Assembly (NCBI RefSeq): GCF_014648515.1
Contig: NZ_BMRG01000027.1
Coordinates: forward strand, 1 to 54,691
DNA length: 54,691 bases
DNA from: Saccharothrix coeruleofusca
Lineage (GTDB): Bacteria > Actinomycetota > Actinomycetes > Mycobacteriales > Pseudonocardiaceae
Direction of reading: 5' to 3'
A program made the translations under genes and the position numbers. Shown here one piece after another: positions 17,665 through 27,942 of this stretch; position 1 is the stretch's first letter, and each line of letters starts with the position of its first letter. The notes beneath the pieces were generated by a model, which had not been told where the DNA came from, searched no databases, and saw only the letters and a program-made list of their open reading frames with translations.

Positions 17665-19879
17665 CGAGCCGCCGGGCGAGCAGGTCGGCCGCGCCGTCGA
17701 GCAGGAACGCCGCGACCGCGTCCACGTCCCGGTCCCGCCACGCCGCCAGCGCCGTGCCCGCCGCGGCCGTGTTGAACGAGCCCATCGCGGGCCCGCACGG
17801 GATCTGCAGGTCCAGCGGCGCCTCGGAGGCGTCGTCGAGCGCCGCGCGCCGCGAGCGGTCGAAGTAGGACCGGAACACCGCCGCCATCCGCAGCTTCGGA
17901 TCGGCCTCCACCGCGGCGCGCCGGGTTGCGGGCAGTCGCTCCCGCACCCGCTCCCACACCGCGTCGAGCGGCTCGGTGAAGCAGGCGGTCTCCAGCGACC
18001 GGCGGGTGCGCTCCGGGATCTCCTCCAGGCCGGGGTGCTCCCGGTAGGCGCGGTACAGCGCCTCGGCCCGCGCGCTGAACATGCTGCCCTTGCGGACAAC
18101 GCGGCTGCGGGCCCCCAGCTCGAACAGCTCGCCCGCCGGGGCCCGCACCGTGTCGTCCACGTCCACCCTGGCGAGCAGGTCCTTGACCGCCGCCGGGACC
18201 CGCGCCTGCCGCGTGCACTGGTTCACCGAGCCGGTCACCACGAAGTCCGCACCGCACAGGAACGCCGCCGCGACGGCCTCGGGGCTCCCGATGCCACCGC
18301 CCGCGCCCACCCGCACGCGCCCGCCGGGTCCGTGGTCCGCCCCGGCGCGCAGGGCGAGGACCGCCATCAACAGCGCGCCGCCCGCCCCGCCGCCGAGCCA
18401 CGCCGGATCGGCCTCCGCGACCAGGTCGCCCGCCACGGGCAGCCGCTCGGCGGCGCGTGCCTCCTCCTCGGTCAGGCGCCCGTCCCGGCGCAGCGCGTCG
18501 ACCAGACCTGCGTGCGGGGGGCGCAGGAACGCCTTCGCCGCGTCCAGGCGGGACACCTTGACCAGCAGCTCCCTGCCGGGGGTGGCGTGGCCTCCGGGTG
18601 AGCAGCGCGCACCGGTGAACCGCCACCGCACCAGCTCGGCGGTGACACCGCCCGCGCCGGACGCCTCGCCGTGACGGACCCCGTGGCGCAGGGCCAGCTC
18701 CACCACCGCGTCCACCCGCTCCGGCGGTTCCACGCCGGAGGGCAGGTTGATCCCGAACCGGCCCCGGAGGTCGTCAAGGGCCCGCAAGTCCTCGTCGATG
18801 CGCTCGGGTGGTCGGCCCGCGGTGCCGAGGAAGCCCGCGAGGCCCGCGCCCGCGAGCGCGCGCAGCAGGACGGGGCCGGACACGCCGTGCCCCATCGAGC
18901 CCGCCAGGTAGCCGTGGCGCACCCCGTAGGCGTCGCGGAACGCGGCACTGCCCAGGAACGCACCGGAGTGCGCAGGCGCCGGGCCGGGCGGTGCCGCGGC
19001 CGGGGGAGCGGGCGCGGCCGGGGGAGCGGGCGCAGGCAGGTGCGGACGGGCCTTCCGCCACATCTTCGACAGCACCTCGCCCGGCCCCACCTCCTCCACC
19101 TCCGCCACACCCCGCTCGGCGAGCAGGCACAGCGTCTCCCACCACCGGACGGGGTTGGTCAGGTGCCGCACCAGCGCGCCGCCGATCTCGTCCCTTCGGT
19201 GCGGCCGGGCGGTGACGTTGGCGATCACCGGCACGCGCGGCTCCGCGAACCTCACCCCGCGCACCACCTCGGTGAACTCCCGCGCCGCCCCGGCCATGTA
19301 GCGGGAGTGGGCGGCCACGCTGACGTTGAGCGGCACGCACTTGCCGGTGCCGCGCGCGGCGACCAGGTCGGCCACCGCGCGCAGCGCCTCCCTCGGCCCG
19401 GCGAGCACCAGCTGCTCGGGAGTGTTGTGGTTGGCCACCTCGACCCCCTCGACGCCCGCCGCGCCGATCAGGTCGAGCAGCGCCTCCAGCCGGACGCCGA
19501 GCACCGCCGCCATGCCGCCCCCAGGCGCGCGGCCCATCAGCTCGCCGCGCCGCCGCACCAACCGCAGCCCCGTGGCGAAGTCGAAGCACCCGGCGGCGAA
19601 CAGCGCGGCGAACTCGCCCGCGCTGTGCCCGGCGAGGTAGTCCGGCGCGGGCCGGTCCGCGCCCCGGTCCAGAAAGGCCAGCGCGCTCACCACGTACAAC
19701 GCGGGCTGCGCGTACTCGGTCCGGCGCAGCCGCGGCGCCTCCGCCGAGCACAGCTCCCGCACGGAGTAGCCGAGGACTTCGTCGGCCTCGGCGACCAGCC
19801 GGGGGAACCGGTCGAACAGCCCGGCGCCCATGCCCGGTGCCTGGGAACCCTGGCCGGGGAACAGCAGCGCGACGCCCAT
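17657..19879 (-). CDS. Discrete AT-oxidoreductase fusion 2 (oxidoreductase part degenerate)
   Basis: A 740-aa didomain: malonyl-transferase-like AT (about 1-290), Pro/Ala linker, then a PfaD-type FMN oxidoreductase (about 320-735). AT has GHSAGE (Ser86) but VSVAAHS where malonyl ATs usually have GAFHS, so specificity is uncertain (other extender, or acyl hydrolase). The oxidoreductase has lost the FMN-site SGGHT: residues 489-496 read EADPAWLG where the paralogue has EADSGGHT. It also has GEASGAGG in place of VEAAAYTR. It may therefore be inactive in reduction. AGGAGG precedes the ATG by 8 nt. It is the last gene of a six-gene minus-strand operon. Confidence 0.88.
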   Translation of the reverse strand: MGVALLFPGQGSQAPGMGAGLFDRFPRLVAEADEVLGYSVRELCSAEAPRLRRTEYAQPALYVVSALAFLDRGADRPAPDYLAGHSAGEFAALFAAGCFDFATGLRLVRRRGELMGRAPGGGMAAVLGVRLEALLDLIGAAGVEGVEVANHNTPEQLVLAGPREALRAVADLVAARGTGKCVPLNVSVAAHSRYMAGAAREFTEVVRGVRFAEPRVPVIANVTARPHRRDEIGGALVRHLTNPVRWWETLCLLAERGVAEVEEVGPGEVLSKMWRKARPHLPAPAPPAAPAPPAAAPPGPAPAHSGAFLGSAAFRDAYGVRHGYLAGSMGHGVSGPVLLRALAGAGLAGFLGTAGRPPERIDEDLRALDDLRGRFGINLPSGVEPPERVDAVVELALRHGVRHGEASGAGGVTAELVRWRFTGARCSPGGHATPGRELLVKVSRLDAAKAFLRPPHAGLVDALRRDGRLTEEEARAAERLPVAGDLVAEADPAWLGGGAGGALLMAVLALRAGADHGPGGRVRVGAGGGIGSPEAVAAAFLCGADFVVTGSVNQCTRQARVPAAVKDLLARVDVDDTVRAPAGELFELGARSRVVRKGSMFSARAEALYRAYREHPGLEEIPERTRRSLETACFTEPLDAVWERVRERLPATRRAAVEADPKLRMAAVFRSYFDRSRRAALDDASEAPLDLQIPCGPAMGSFNTAAAGTALAAWRDRDVDAVAAFLLDGAADLLARRLDR

Positions 19880-19899
19880 GGCACGTCCTCCTGGTCGGG

Positions 19900-20648
19900 T
19901 CAGCTCTCCCACGGGTAGCGGCCGTGCGCGGCGTACGCGGTCAGCCGGTCCCGCACCCGCGGCAGCGCCATCAGCCGGTCCAGCTCCTCCACCGCGAGCC
20001 GTCGGGTGTCGTCGGTGATCGCCCACAGCGCGCCCGCGTAGCGCTTGAGGTCGCCCACGGTGGCCCCGTCCAGCTTGCCCGCCCGGAACACCAGCCGCCG
20101 GACCGCCTTGGCCGGGTCGTCGGCGACCTCGTCGACGAGCCCGCACGCCGCTGCCTCCGCGGTGCCGAGGGGACGGGTGGTCAGCGCCATGGCGTACGCC
20201 CTCTGGAAGCCGGTGCGGCGGATCAGGAAGGGCAGCACGCAGCACGGCAGCAGACCCCACAGCGCCTCTGGCAGCGCGAAGGTGCTGCGGGGTGTGGCCA
20301 GCACCAGGTCGCACGCGGCCAGCAGCCCGACACCGCCGCCCGCGACCCGGCCGTCGACCACCGCGGCCACCACCAGGGGGGTGCGCGTGAAGCGCCGCAG
20401 CAGGTCGAAGAACCGGCCGCCGGACTCCTGCGGGCCGGGGGTCCGCGCGGCGTCCACCAGGTCCATGCCGGTGCTGAACACCCCCGGTTCGGAGGTGATC
20501 AGCAGCACCCGGCACCGGGTGTCGGCCTCGGCCGCGTCCAGCTCGTCGTGCAGCCGCCGGACCAGCGCGTCGTCGATGGTGCCTGCCTGGCCGCCCCGGT
20601 TGACGCAGACCTCGCGCACCAGCGGGGACGCCACGGCGCGGGAGCGGC

Positions 20649-20658
<10 letters not shown>
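19900..20658 (-). CDS. lnmF: Enoyl-CoA hydratase, ECH1 type (beta-branching dehydratase)
   Basis: A 252-aa crotonase. FSTGMDL, VDGRVAGGGVGLLAACD and LPEALWGLLPCCVLPFLIRR are typical of PksH/LnmF-type ECH1 enzymes, which dehydrate the HMG-like branch made by HMGS. I start it at the GTG overlapping the HMGS2 stop, because no other start lies close to a ribosome site. No ECH2-type decarboxylase is encoded in the window, so either it lies upstream or the branch carboxyl is retained in one pathway. It may serve both HMGS enzymes. Confidence 0.88.
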
Positions 20659-21881
<1,223 letters not shown>

Positions 21882-21909
21882 CCGGGCCTCCCCGCCCCTC
21901 GTCGTCCGA

Positions 21910-22809
21910 TCAGGACTTCCCGCCACCGGGCGCCTGCGGCAGCAGCAGCGTGTCCCGCACGCTGTCCTGCACGAACAGCCGCTGCCAGGTGCCGCCGCCC
22001 TTGGAGTCGTGGATCCGCTGCTTGCGGTGGACGCGCTCCGCGGTGGCCGGGCTGCGGTCCAGCTCGACCAGCCGCCAGTAGTCGTCCGGCTCGCGCAGGT
22101 GGATCATCGAGTAGATGCGGTCCTGCTTGCCGAAGTTCTCCTCGAACAGCAGCACCGTGACCGAGCCCGCCAGCTCGCGGTTGACGTGCTCCTGCCAGTC
22201 GTAGGCGAACAGCCTGCCCTCCTCCCGGAACTCGTACTTCACGTGGGCGGTGCGCAGCACGATCGCGCCCGCGTTGGCGGAGTTGAGCTGCACGTCCAGC
22301 GGCTGGCTGGTCTGGTTGCGGGCGGAGGGGACGTAGTTGTCCACTTCGGCCTCCTCGTCGTGGTGGTGGCCGAGGCCGTGCTGGGGCACCAGGACGCGCT
22401 CCTCGATGCTGCCCTCGACGAAGATGCGCTCCCAGTTGCCGTGGCCCTTCTCGGGCAGCCGGTCGACGGTGTTGATCTGCTGCACCCGCTTGTCGTGGTC
22501 GACCATGTCGAGCAGCTTGCGGTACTCGTTGGGCGAGCGGAGGTGGATCAGCCAGTGCAGCCTGTCCCGGACGCCGAAGACCTCCTCGTAGCAGTAGGTG
22601 CTCGCCACGCCCGCCTGCTTGTCGTTCATGTAGCGCAGCAGGTCGACGCTGAAGCCCCGGCCCTCCTCCGCGAACTCGTAGTTGAACCGGCCCTGCCGGT
22701 AGATCACGAAGCCCGCGTTGCCCGTGTGCAGCAGCCGGTCCGGGGCGAGCGAGGTCTGGTCCTGCGCCCTGGTCACCGCGGCGGTCCGGGGTGGGGTGGT
22801 GGCGGTCAT
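21910..22809 (-). CDS. Conserved protein of unknown function with internal duplication
   Basis: A 299-aa soluble protein made of two similar halves. Residues about 30-150 and 165-290 share NAGxxxxRxxxxxYEFxEEGRxF, a DRLHWLIHLR / DRIYSMIHLR core, and a W(E/Q)R(I/L)FVxxS ending. The pattern (short strands, E-E-G-R, W/IHLR) suggests tandem ferredoxin-like (dimeric alpha/beta-barrel) domains, but that is inference. A His-rich GLGHHHDEE linker joins the halves. It sits between the type II TE and HMGS2. It may correspond to the unknown conserved protein LnmH of leinamycin-type clusters; I cannot confirm this. Confidence 0.7.
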   Translation of the reverse strand: MTATTPPRTAAVTRAQDQTSLAPDRLLHTGNAGFVIYRQGRFNYEFAEEGRGFSVDLLRYMNDKQAGVASTYCYEEVFGVRDRLHWLIHLRSPNEYRKLLDMVDHDKRVQQINTVDRLPEKGHGNWERIFVEGSIEERVLVPQHGLGHHHDEEAEVDNYVPSARNQTSQPLDVQLNSANAGAIVLRTAHVKYEFREEGRLFAYDWQEHVNRELAGSVTVLLFEENFGKQDRIYSMIHLREPDDYWRLVELDRSPATAERVHRKQRIHDSKGGGTWQRLFVQDSVRDTLLLPQAPGGGKS

Positions 22810-22854
22810 CGCGCGTCCCTTCTCGTGCGTGGCGGGAGGTCCGTGGTGCCGGTT

Positions 22855-23652
22855 CTACCCGTGCGGGTCGGGGGATCGCTGTTCACGATTGAGCAGGGGA
22901 CCGGCCACCGCCTCGACACCGCGCCGCAGGTCCGCCCGGATGGCCGCGAGCAGCTCGGCGGGAGCGCCCTTGAGGTAGAAGTGGTCGCCGTGGAATACCC
23001 GCAGGGTGAACTCCCCGGTCGTGGCGTGCCGCCACGCGGCCACCTCCTCCAGGTCGGCCTCGGGGTCGGCGCCCCCGACGAGCGCGGAGACCCGGCAGCG
23101 CAGCGGCGGCCCCGGCAGCGGCGCGTAGGTTTCGTTGACCTCGAAGTCGGCGCGCAGCGACGGGGTGAACAGCGCCCGCAGCCCGGCGTCGCGCAGCACC
23201 TCCGGCGGGGTGCCGTTCAACCGACCCACCTGGTCGAGGAACTCCGCCTCGGGCAACGGGTGCAGCGGCGGGCGCCGCGCGGGCAGGTGCGGCGCCCGCC
23301 TGCCGGAGGCGAACAGGCACAGCGGGTGGTGCCCCTCGGACTCCAGTCTGCGCGCCACCTCGTAGGCCAGCACGGAGCCCATGCTGTGACCCAGCACGGC
23401 GAACGGCCGGTCGACCCGCCGCGCCACCGCGCGGGCCAGCGGCCCGACGATGTCCTCGGCGCGGGTCAGCGGCCGCTCGCGCAGCCTGCGCTCCCGGCCC
23501 GGCAGCACGACCGGGAGCACCCGCACGTCCGGGCGCAGCGCTTCCGCCCACGGCCGGAAGAATCCGCCCCCGCCCCCGGCGTGCGGGACGCAGAACAGCA
23601 GCACCGGCGCGTCGCCACCCGCGCCGGACCCGGTGATCCAGTCGCCGGTCAC
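22855..23652 (-). CDS. lnmN: Type II thioesterase
   Basis: A 265-aa alpha/beta hydrolase of the editing TEII family. FCVPHAGGGGGFFRPWAEAL at the start, GHSMGS nucleophile elbow, and a C-terminal GDHFYL histidine are all in place. TEIIs free PKS/NRPS carrier domains from wrong or stalled acyl groups. The GTG start overlaps the stop of AT-oxidoreductase 1 (GTGA), so the two are coupled. Leinamycin has a TEII, LnmN, in its cluster. Confidence 0.9.
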   Translation of the reverse strand: MTGDWITGSGAGGDAPVLLFCVPHAGGGGGFFRPWAEALRPDVRVLPVVLPGRERRLRERPLTRAEDIVGPLARAVARRVDRPFAVLGHSMGSVLAYEVARRLESEGHHPLCLFASGRRAPHLPARRPPLHPLPEAEFLDQVGRLNGTPPEVLRDAGLRALFTPSLRADFEVNETYAPLPGPPLRCRVSALVGGADPEADLEEVAAWRHATTGEFTLRVFHGDHFYLKGAPAELLAAIRADLRRGVEAVAGPLLNREQRSPDPHG

Positions 23653-25955
23653 GACGGGCCGACCCCGACGGCGGGTGAGGGCGCCCGCTCGGCGAGCGGT
23701 CCGCCCGCCACGGCGTCCAGCCGCTCCCGCAGGTACCGCGCGGTGGCGGTCATCAGCCGCTCCGCGACCACGTCCACGTGCCTGCGCCGCCGGTCCTCCA
23801 GGTCGGTCCCCGCGACCCACCGGTTGAACGCGCCCATGGCGGGGCCGCAGTGCACCTGGAAGTTGACCCGCTCCCGCTCGACACCCCGCAGCGCCACCGC
23901 GGTGGAGTGGCGGAAGTACCAGCGCAGCACCAGGCCGAGCTTGCGCTTGGGGTCGCGCTCGGCGCGGACCAGCTCGTCGGGCCTGCGGGCCGCGAGGTGG
24001 TCGCGCACCTCCGCCCACACCGCGTCCAGCGGCCTGCCGAAGACGTCGCGCTCCAGCACGGCGCGGGTTCCCGGTTCGATCTCCTCCACCCCGCCGCAGC
24101 CGCGGTAGAGCTGGTGCAGCCGGTTGGCCCTGACGGCGAACAGCGTGCCCTTGCGCACCACCTGCACGCGGGCCCCCGCCTCGAACATGTCGCCCGCGGG
24201 CGCGTAGCCGGTGTCCTGCACGTCCAGCGCCGCGAGCATGTCCTTGACCGCCTCGGACGTGCCCGCCTCCGGGGTGCACTGGTTGATCGACCCGGTCACC
24301 ACGAAGTCCGCTCCCAGCAGGAACACCGCGGCCAGCGCTTCCGGCGTGCCCAGGCCGCCCGCCGCGCCGACCCGGACCGCGCCCCGACCGGCGACCTCGT
24401 CCGCCAGCCGCCGCACCGACGGCAGCAGCGCCAGGGCGACGCCGCCGTCGGTGTGGCCGCCGGAATCGGCCTCGACGCAGAGGTCCTCGCTCACCGGCAG
24501 CGAGGCCGCCACCGCGGCCTCGGCAGCGGTGAGGCGGCCCTGGTCGACCAGGCGGTCCACCACCGCCCGCGGCGGCGGTCGCAGGAACGCCGCGGCCACC
24601 TCCGGCCGGGAGACCTTGGCCAGCACGCGGTTGACCGCGACCGGTCGCCCGGTCCGGTCGACGTGCGCGCCCGCGTAGCGGTAGCGCACCAGCGCGGGGG
24701 TGATCCTGGTGTAGGCCGCGGCCTCCACGTGCCGGACACCGCGGCGCAGGTACAGGTCCACCACGGCTTCCTCGGCGTCCGGACGGTCCGGTGTGGACAG
24801 CAGGTTCGCGCCGTACCGGCCGTCCCGCCCGAGGGCGGCCTGGATCTCGCCGAGCGCCTCGTCGACCCGCTCGACGCGCAGGCCGCCCGCGCCGAAGAAG
24901 CCCATGAGCCCGGCCCTCCCCATCCTGATGACCAGGTCGGTAGAGGAGATCCCGTGGTACATCGACCCCGCCAGGTAGGCGTAGCGCAGGCCGTAGTCGG
25001 CGCGGAACGCGGTCGAGCCGAGCTGTTCGGGCCGGGGTTCGGCGGTGCTCGCGGCCGGGCGCGCCGCGGCGGTCGCCCCGCCGCCCCCGGCGTCGCCGAC
25101 CGGGGCGGGGCGGCGCGCGGACCGCAGGGCGGACCGCCACAAGCCGGTCAGCACGGTGCCGGGACCGACTTCCGCCACCTCGGTCACCCCGCTGTCGAGC
25201 AGGTGCGCCATGCACCGCGCCCACTGGACCGGGCGGTGGACCTGCTCGGCCAGCAGGCGGCGCACCGAGCCAGGGGGGTAGGGGAGCCCGGTGACGTTGG
25301 ACAGCACGGGCAGCGCGGGATCGGCCACCGCCACCCCGGCCAGGTGCCGGGCGAACTGCTCGGCGGCGGGCCGCATGGCGCGGGAGTGGAACGCGCCGCT
25401 GGTCTTCAGCGGCACGCACCGCCCTCCGCGAGCGCGGATCTCCCGCCGCAGGGCCTCCAGCGAGGACCGCGGTCCCGAGAGCACCACCTGATCGGCCGCG
25501 TTGTGGTTGGCGATGTCGACGTCGTCGTACCCGCCCTCGGCCAGCAGTGCCGACACGGTCCCGGCCGTCGGTCCGACCACGGCCACCATGCCGCCCCCGG
25601 TCGCCAGGGACATCAGCTCACCGCGCCGCCGCACCAGCTCGACACCGGTGGGGAAGTCGAAGCTGCCCGCGGCGAACAGCGCGACGTACTCGCCGAGGCT
25701 GTGCCCCGCCAGGAAGTCCGGCGGCGGTTCGTCCTCGGCCATGGCGAGGTGGCTCAGGACCCCGACCACGAACAGAGCGGGCTGCGCGTAGCGGGTGTCG
25801 CCCAACCGGTCGTGCGGGTCTTCCAGGCACAGCTCGGTGACCGAGTGGCCGAGCACGGCGTCGGCGACCGCCACCAGATCGGGGTGCCGCTCGAACAGCC
25901 CCGCCCCCATCCCGCGGTGCTGGGAGCCCTGCCCAGGGTACAGCCACGCCCTCAT
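23649..25955 (-). CDS. lnmG: Discrete AT-oxidoreductase fusion 1 (LnmG-like)
   Basis: A 768-aa didomain that should load malonyl-CoA onto all modules in trans. The AT part has GHSLGE (Ser86) and SGAFHS, the malonyl signature. The PfaD-like oxidoreductase keeps EADSGGHTD (residues about 495-503) and VGAAGGLGTPE for FMN and catalysis, so it is the intact copy compared with the paralogue at the end of this operon. LnmG has the same AT-oxidoreductase fusion. GGAGGAGG lies 6 nt before ATG. First gene of a six-gene operon that ends at 17657. Confidence 0.93.
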   Translation of the reverse strand: MRAWLYPGQGSQHRGMGAGLFERHPDLVAVADAVLGHSVTELCLEDPHDRLGDTRYAQPALFVVGVLSHLAMAEDEPPPDFLAGHSLGEYVALFAAGSFDFPTGVELVRRRGELMSLATGGGMVAVVGPTAGTVSALLAEGGYDDVDIANHNAADQVVLSGPRSSLEALRREIRARGGRCVPLKTSGAFHSRAMRPAAEQFARHLAGVAVADPALPVLSNVTGLPYPPGSVRRLLAEQVHRPVQWARCMAHLLDSGVTEVAEVGPGTVLTGLWRSALRSARRPAPVGDAGGGGATAAARPAASTAEPRPEQLGSTAFRADYGLRYAYLAGSMYHGISSTDLVIRMGRAGLMGFFGAGGLRVERVDEALGEIQAALGRDGRYGANLLSTPDRPDAEEAVVDLYLRRGVRHVEAAAYTRITPALVRYRYAGAHVDRTGRPVAVNRVLAKVSRPEVAAAFLRPPPRAVVDRLVDQGRLTAAEAAVAASLPVSEDLCVEADSGGHTDGGVALALLPSVRRLADEVAGRGAVRVGAAGGLGTPEALAAVFLLGADFVVTGSINQCTPEAGTSEAVKDMLAALDVQDTGYAPAGDMFEAGARVQVVRKGTLFAVRANRLHQLYRGCGGVEEIEPGTRAVLERDVFGRPLDAVWAEVRDHLAARRPDELVRAERDPKRKLGLVLRWYFRHSTAVALRGVERERVNFQVHCGPAMGAFNRWVAGTDLEDRRRRHVDVVAERLMTATARYLRERLDAVAGGPLAERAPSPAVGVGPS

Positions 25956-25976
25956 CGCACCTCCTCCGTCGCCCGG

Positions 25977-26018
25977 ACCGTAGGAGGCGGCCTGCCGGGG
26001 TGCTGCTCAACACTGCGC
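25977..26018 (-). promoter_or_regulatory. Proposed CRP/FNR-type site and -10 for the AT-oxidoreductase operon
   Basis: On the minus strand, GCGCA-GTGT-TGAGC is followed by 22 bp and TACGGT. The same spacing recurs at six other promoters in the cluster. Predicted transcription start is near 25970, placing the dyad centre near -41.5. Confidence 0.65.
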
Positions 26019-26040
26019 CCCGGCGCGACCTCCCGGCGCT

Positions 26041-26082
26041 GAATAAAAGTGAGCAGAGGCGGTCGCCGGACGTGGTTAGCGT
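26041..26082 (+). promoter_or_regulatory. Proposed CRP/FNR-type half-site and -10 for the A-PCP/halogenase operon
   Basis: A TGAGC half-site (26050-26054) is followed by exactly 22 bp and TAGCGT. The upstream half (GAATA) is degenerate. It lies back to back with the minus-strand promoter in the same 195-bp divergent region. Confidence 0.6.
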
Positions 26083-26150
26083 CCTGACGACGCAAGGGGA
26101 TCCCGGTCCGCCGCGTCGCCCGCACCCCGGCCCCGACAGAGAGGTGCTAG

Positions 26151-27941
26151 ATGACTGCGCGATGCCTGCACACGTTCTTCGAACGCCAGGCCGCCCGTTT
26201 CGCGGACCGGGCGGCGGTCACCGTCAGCGGACAGCGGCAGCTGACCTACGGCGAGCTCAACGCGTCGGCCGACCGGGCCGCAGCGGCGCTGCGCCGGGCG
26301 GGCGTGCGCCGCGGTTCGCTGGTGGGCCTGTGCGTCGACCGCTCGGCCGACCTCGTGGTCGGCGTGCTCGCGATCCTCAAGGCGGGCGGCGCCTACGTGC
26401 CGCTGGACCCGGCCTACCCGGTCGAGCGGATCGACTTCCTGCTCCGCGACACCGGTGTGGACCTCATCGTCTCGGTGTCCGCGGTCGCGTCCGCCGTGGA
26501 CGGCCCCGGCCGCCGGGTGCTGCTGCTCGACCGCGAGGAGGAGTGGCCCTCGGGTGACGAGCCCGTCCAGGACGAGCCCGCCGGGCCCGCGGACCCGGCC
26601 TACGTGATCCACACGTCGGGGTCGACCGGTGTGCCCAAGGGCGTGCCCATCACCCACGAGCAGGTGATCGGCCTGTTCGAGCAGACCGGCCCCGCGCTGG
26701 AGCTGGACGACCTGGACGTGTGGACGCTGTTCCACTCGATCAGCTTCGACTTCTCCGTCTGGGAGATGTGGGGAGCCCTGCTGCACGGTGGGCGGCTGGT
26801 CGTCGTCGACACCGACGTGGCCAGGACACCCGCCCGCTTCGCCGAGCTGTTGGCGGCCGAGCGGGTGACCGTGCTCAGCCAGACCCCGTCGGCGTTCAGC
26901 AGACTGGTGGACCAGGTCGACGGGGCGGACAGCCTGAGGCTGGTGGTGTTCGGCGGTGAGCGGCTGGACATGGGCGTCCTGCGCCCGTGGATCGCCCGGC
27001 ACGGCGACCGGTCGCCGCAGCTGGTCAACATGTACGGCATCACCGAGGTCACGGTGCACGCCACCCTGCGGCGCATCGAGGCCGCCGACCTGGACCACCC
27101 CGACGTCAGCCCCCTCGGCGCGCCGCTGCCCCTGGTGCGGGTCGAGCTGTTCGACGAGGACCGCCGTCCCGTCCCCGATGGCACGCCGGGCGAGATCCTG
27201 GTCAGCGGGCCGGGCGTGGCCTCGGGCTACCTCGGCAGGCCGGAGCTGACCGCGGAGCGCTTCGTCGAGCTGGGGGGCGTGCGCTGGTACCGCTCGGGCG
27301 ACCTGGCCGTCCGGGTCGGCGGAGAGCTGCGCTACCTCGGCCGGACCGACCGGCAGCTGAAGGTGCGCGGCTACCGGGTCGAACCCGCCGAGGTGGAGGC
27401 GGTGCTGCTGGAGCACCCGGAGATCACCGCCGCGGTGGTGGTCGACGACGACCACGGCGACGGCGACGTGCGCCTGCTGGCCGTCGTGGCGGCCGCGGTC
27501 GACCGGCCGGACCGGGACGTCGACCGCCTGGCCGGGGAGCTGGCCCGGCTCGCCGCCCGGCTGCCCGCCCACCTGCGCCCCTCGGACTACCGGGTCGTCA
27601 CCGACCTCCCGCTGACCCCGCAGGGCAAGCTCGACCGCGCGGCACTGCGGTCGGCGGCGACCGGAGCGAGCGCGGTGCCGGGCGACGGCGCGAGCGGTGA
27701 CGAGGCGGTGGTGCGCGCGATCGTCGCGGAGATCACCGGCCGCCCGTCCATCGGCCCGGACGACGATCTGTTCGAGCACGGCGTCACCTCGCTGGCGTTC
27801 GCGCGGATCATCGCCGCCGTCAACGACCGGTTCCGCGCCGGGCTGACCGGTGCGGAGCTGGAGGAGCCCACGATCACCTGCCTGGCCGGCTGCGTTGCCG
27901 CGCGAACCCGGCGGGCCGACTTGCAACAGGTAGGAGGATGA
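26151..27941 (+). CDS. Adenylation-PCP protein, threonine-type code
   Basis: A 596-aa A-PCP didomain that activates an amino acid and holds it on its own carrier. A3 [12 protein letters not shown]4 [15 protein letters not shown]5 NMYGITE and A10 TPQGKLDR are all present. Reading the ten specificity positions against GrsA by eye gives D-F-W-S-V-G-M-V-H-K, the threonine pattern (compare DFWNIGMVHK). The PCP (about 515-585) has its Ser in HGVTSLAF. With the halogenase 1 bp downstream the pair resembles SyrB1/SyrB2, which makes 4-chlorothreonine on the PCP. Leinamycin instead uses D-alanine loaded by LnmQ/LnmP. A predicted 60-nt leader and AGAGGTG precede the ATG. Confidence 0.9.
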   Translation: MTARCLHTFFERQAARFADRAAVTVSGQRQLTYGELNASADRAAAALRRAGVRRGSLVGLCVDRSADLVVGVLAILKAGGAYVPLDPAYPVERIDFLLRDTGVDLIVSVSAVASAVDGPGRRVLLLDREEEWPSGDEPVQDEPAGPADPAYVIHTSGSTGVPKGVPITHEQVIGLFEQTGPALELDDLDVWTLFHSISFDFSVWEMWGALLHGGRLVVVDTDVARTPARFAELLAAERVTVLSQTPSAFSRLVDQVDGADSLRLVVFGGERLDMGVLRPWIARHGDRSPQLVNMYGITEVTVHATLRRIEAADLDHPDVSPLGAPLPLVRVELFDEDRRPVPDGTPGEILVSGPGVASGYLGRPELTAERFVELGGVRWYRSGDLAVRVGGELRYLGRTDRQLKVRGYRVEPAEVEAVLLEHPEITAAVVVDDDHGDGDVRLLAVVAAAVDRPDRDVDRLAGELARLAARLPAHLRPSDYRVVTDLPLTPQGKLDRAALRSAATGASAVPGDGASGDEAVVRAIVAEITGRPSIGPDDDLFEHGVTSLAFARIIAAVNDRFRAGLTGAELEEPTITCLAGCVAARTRRADLQQVGG

Positions 27942-27942
27942 C

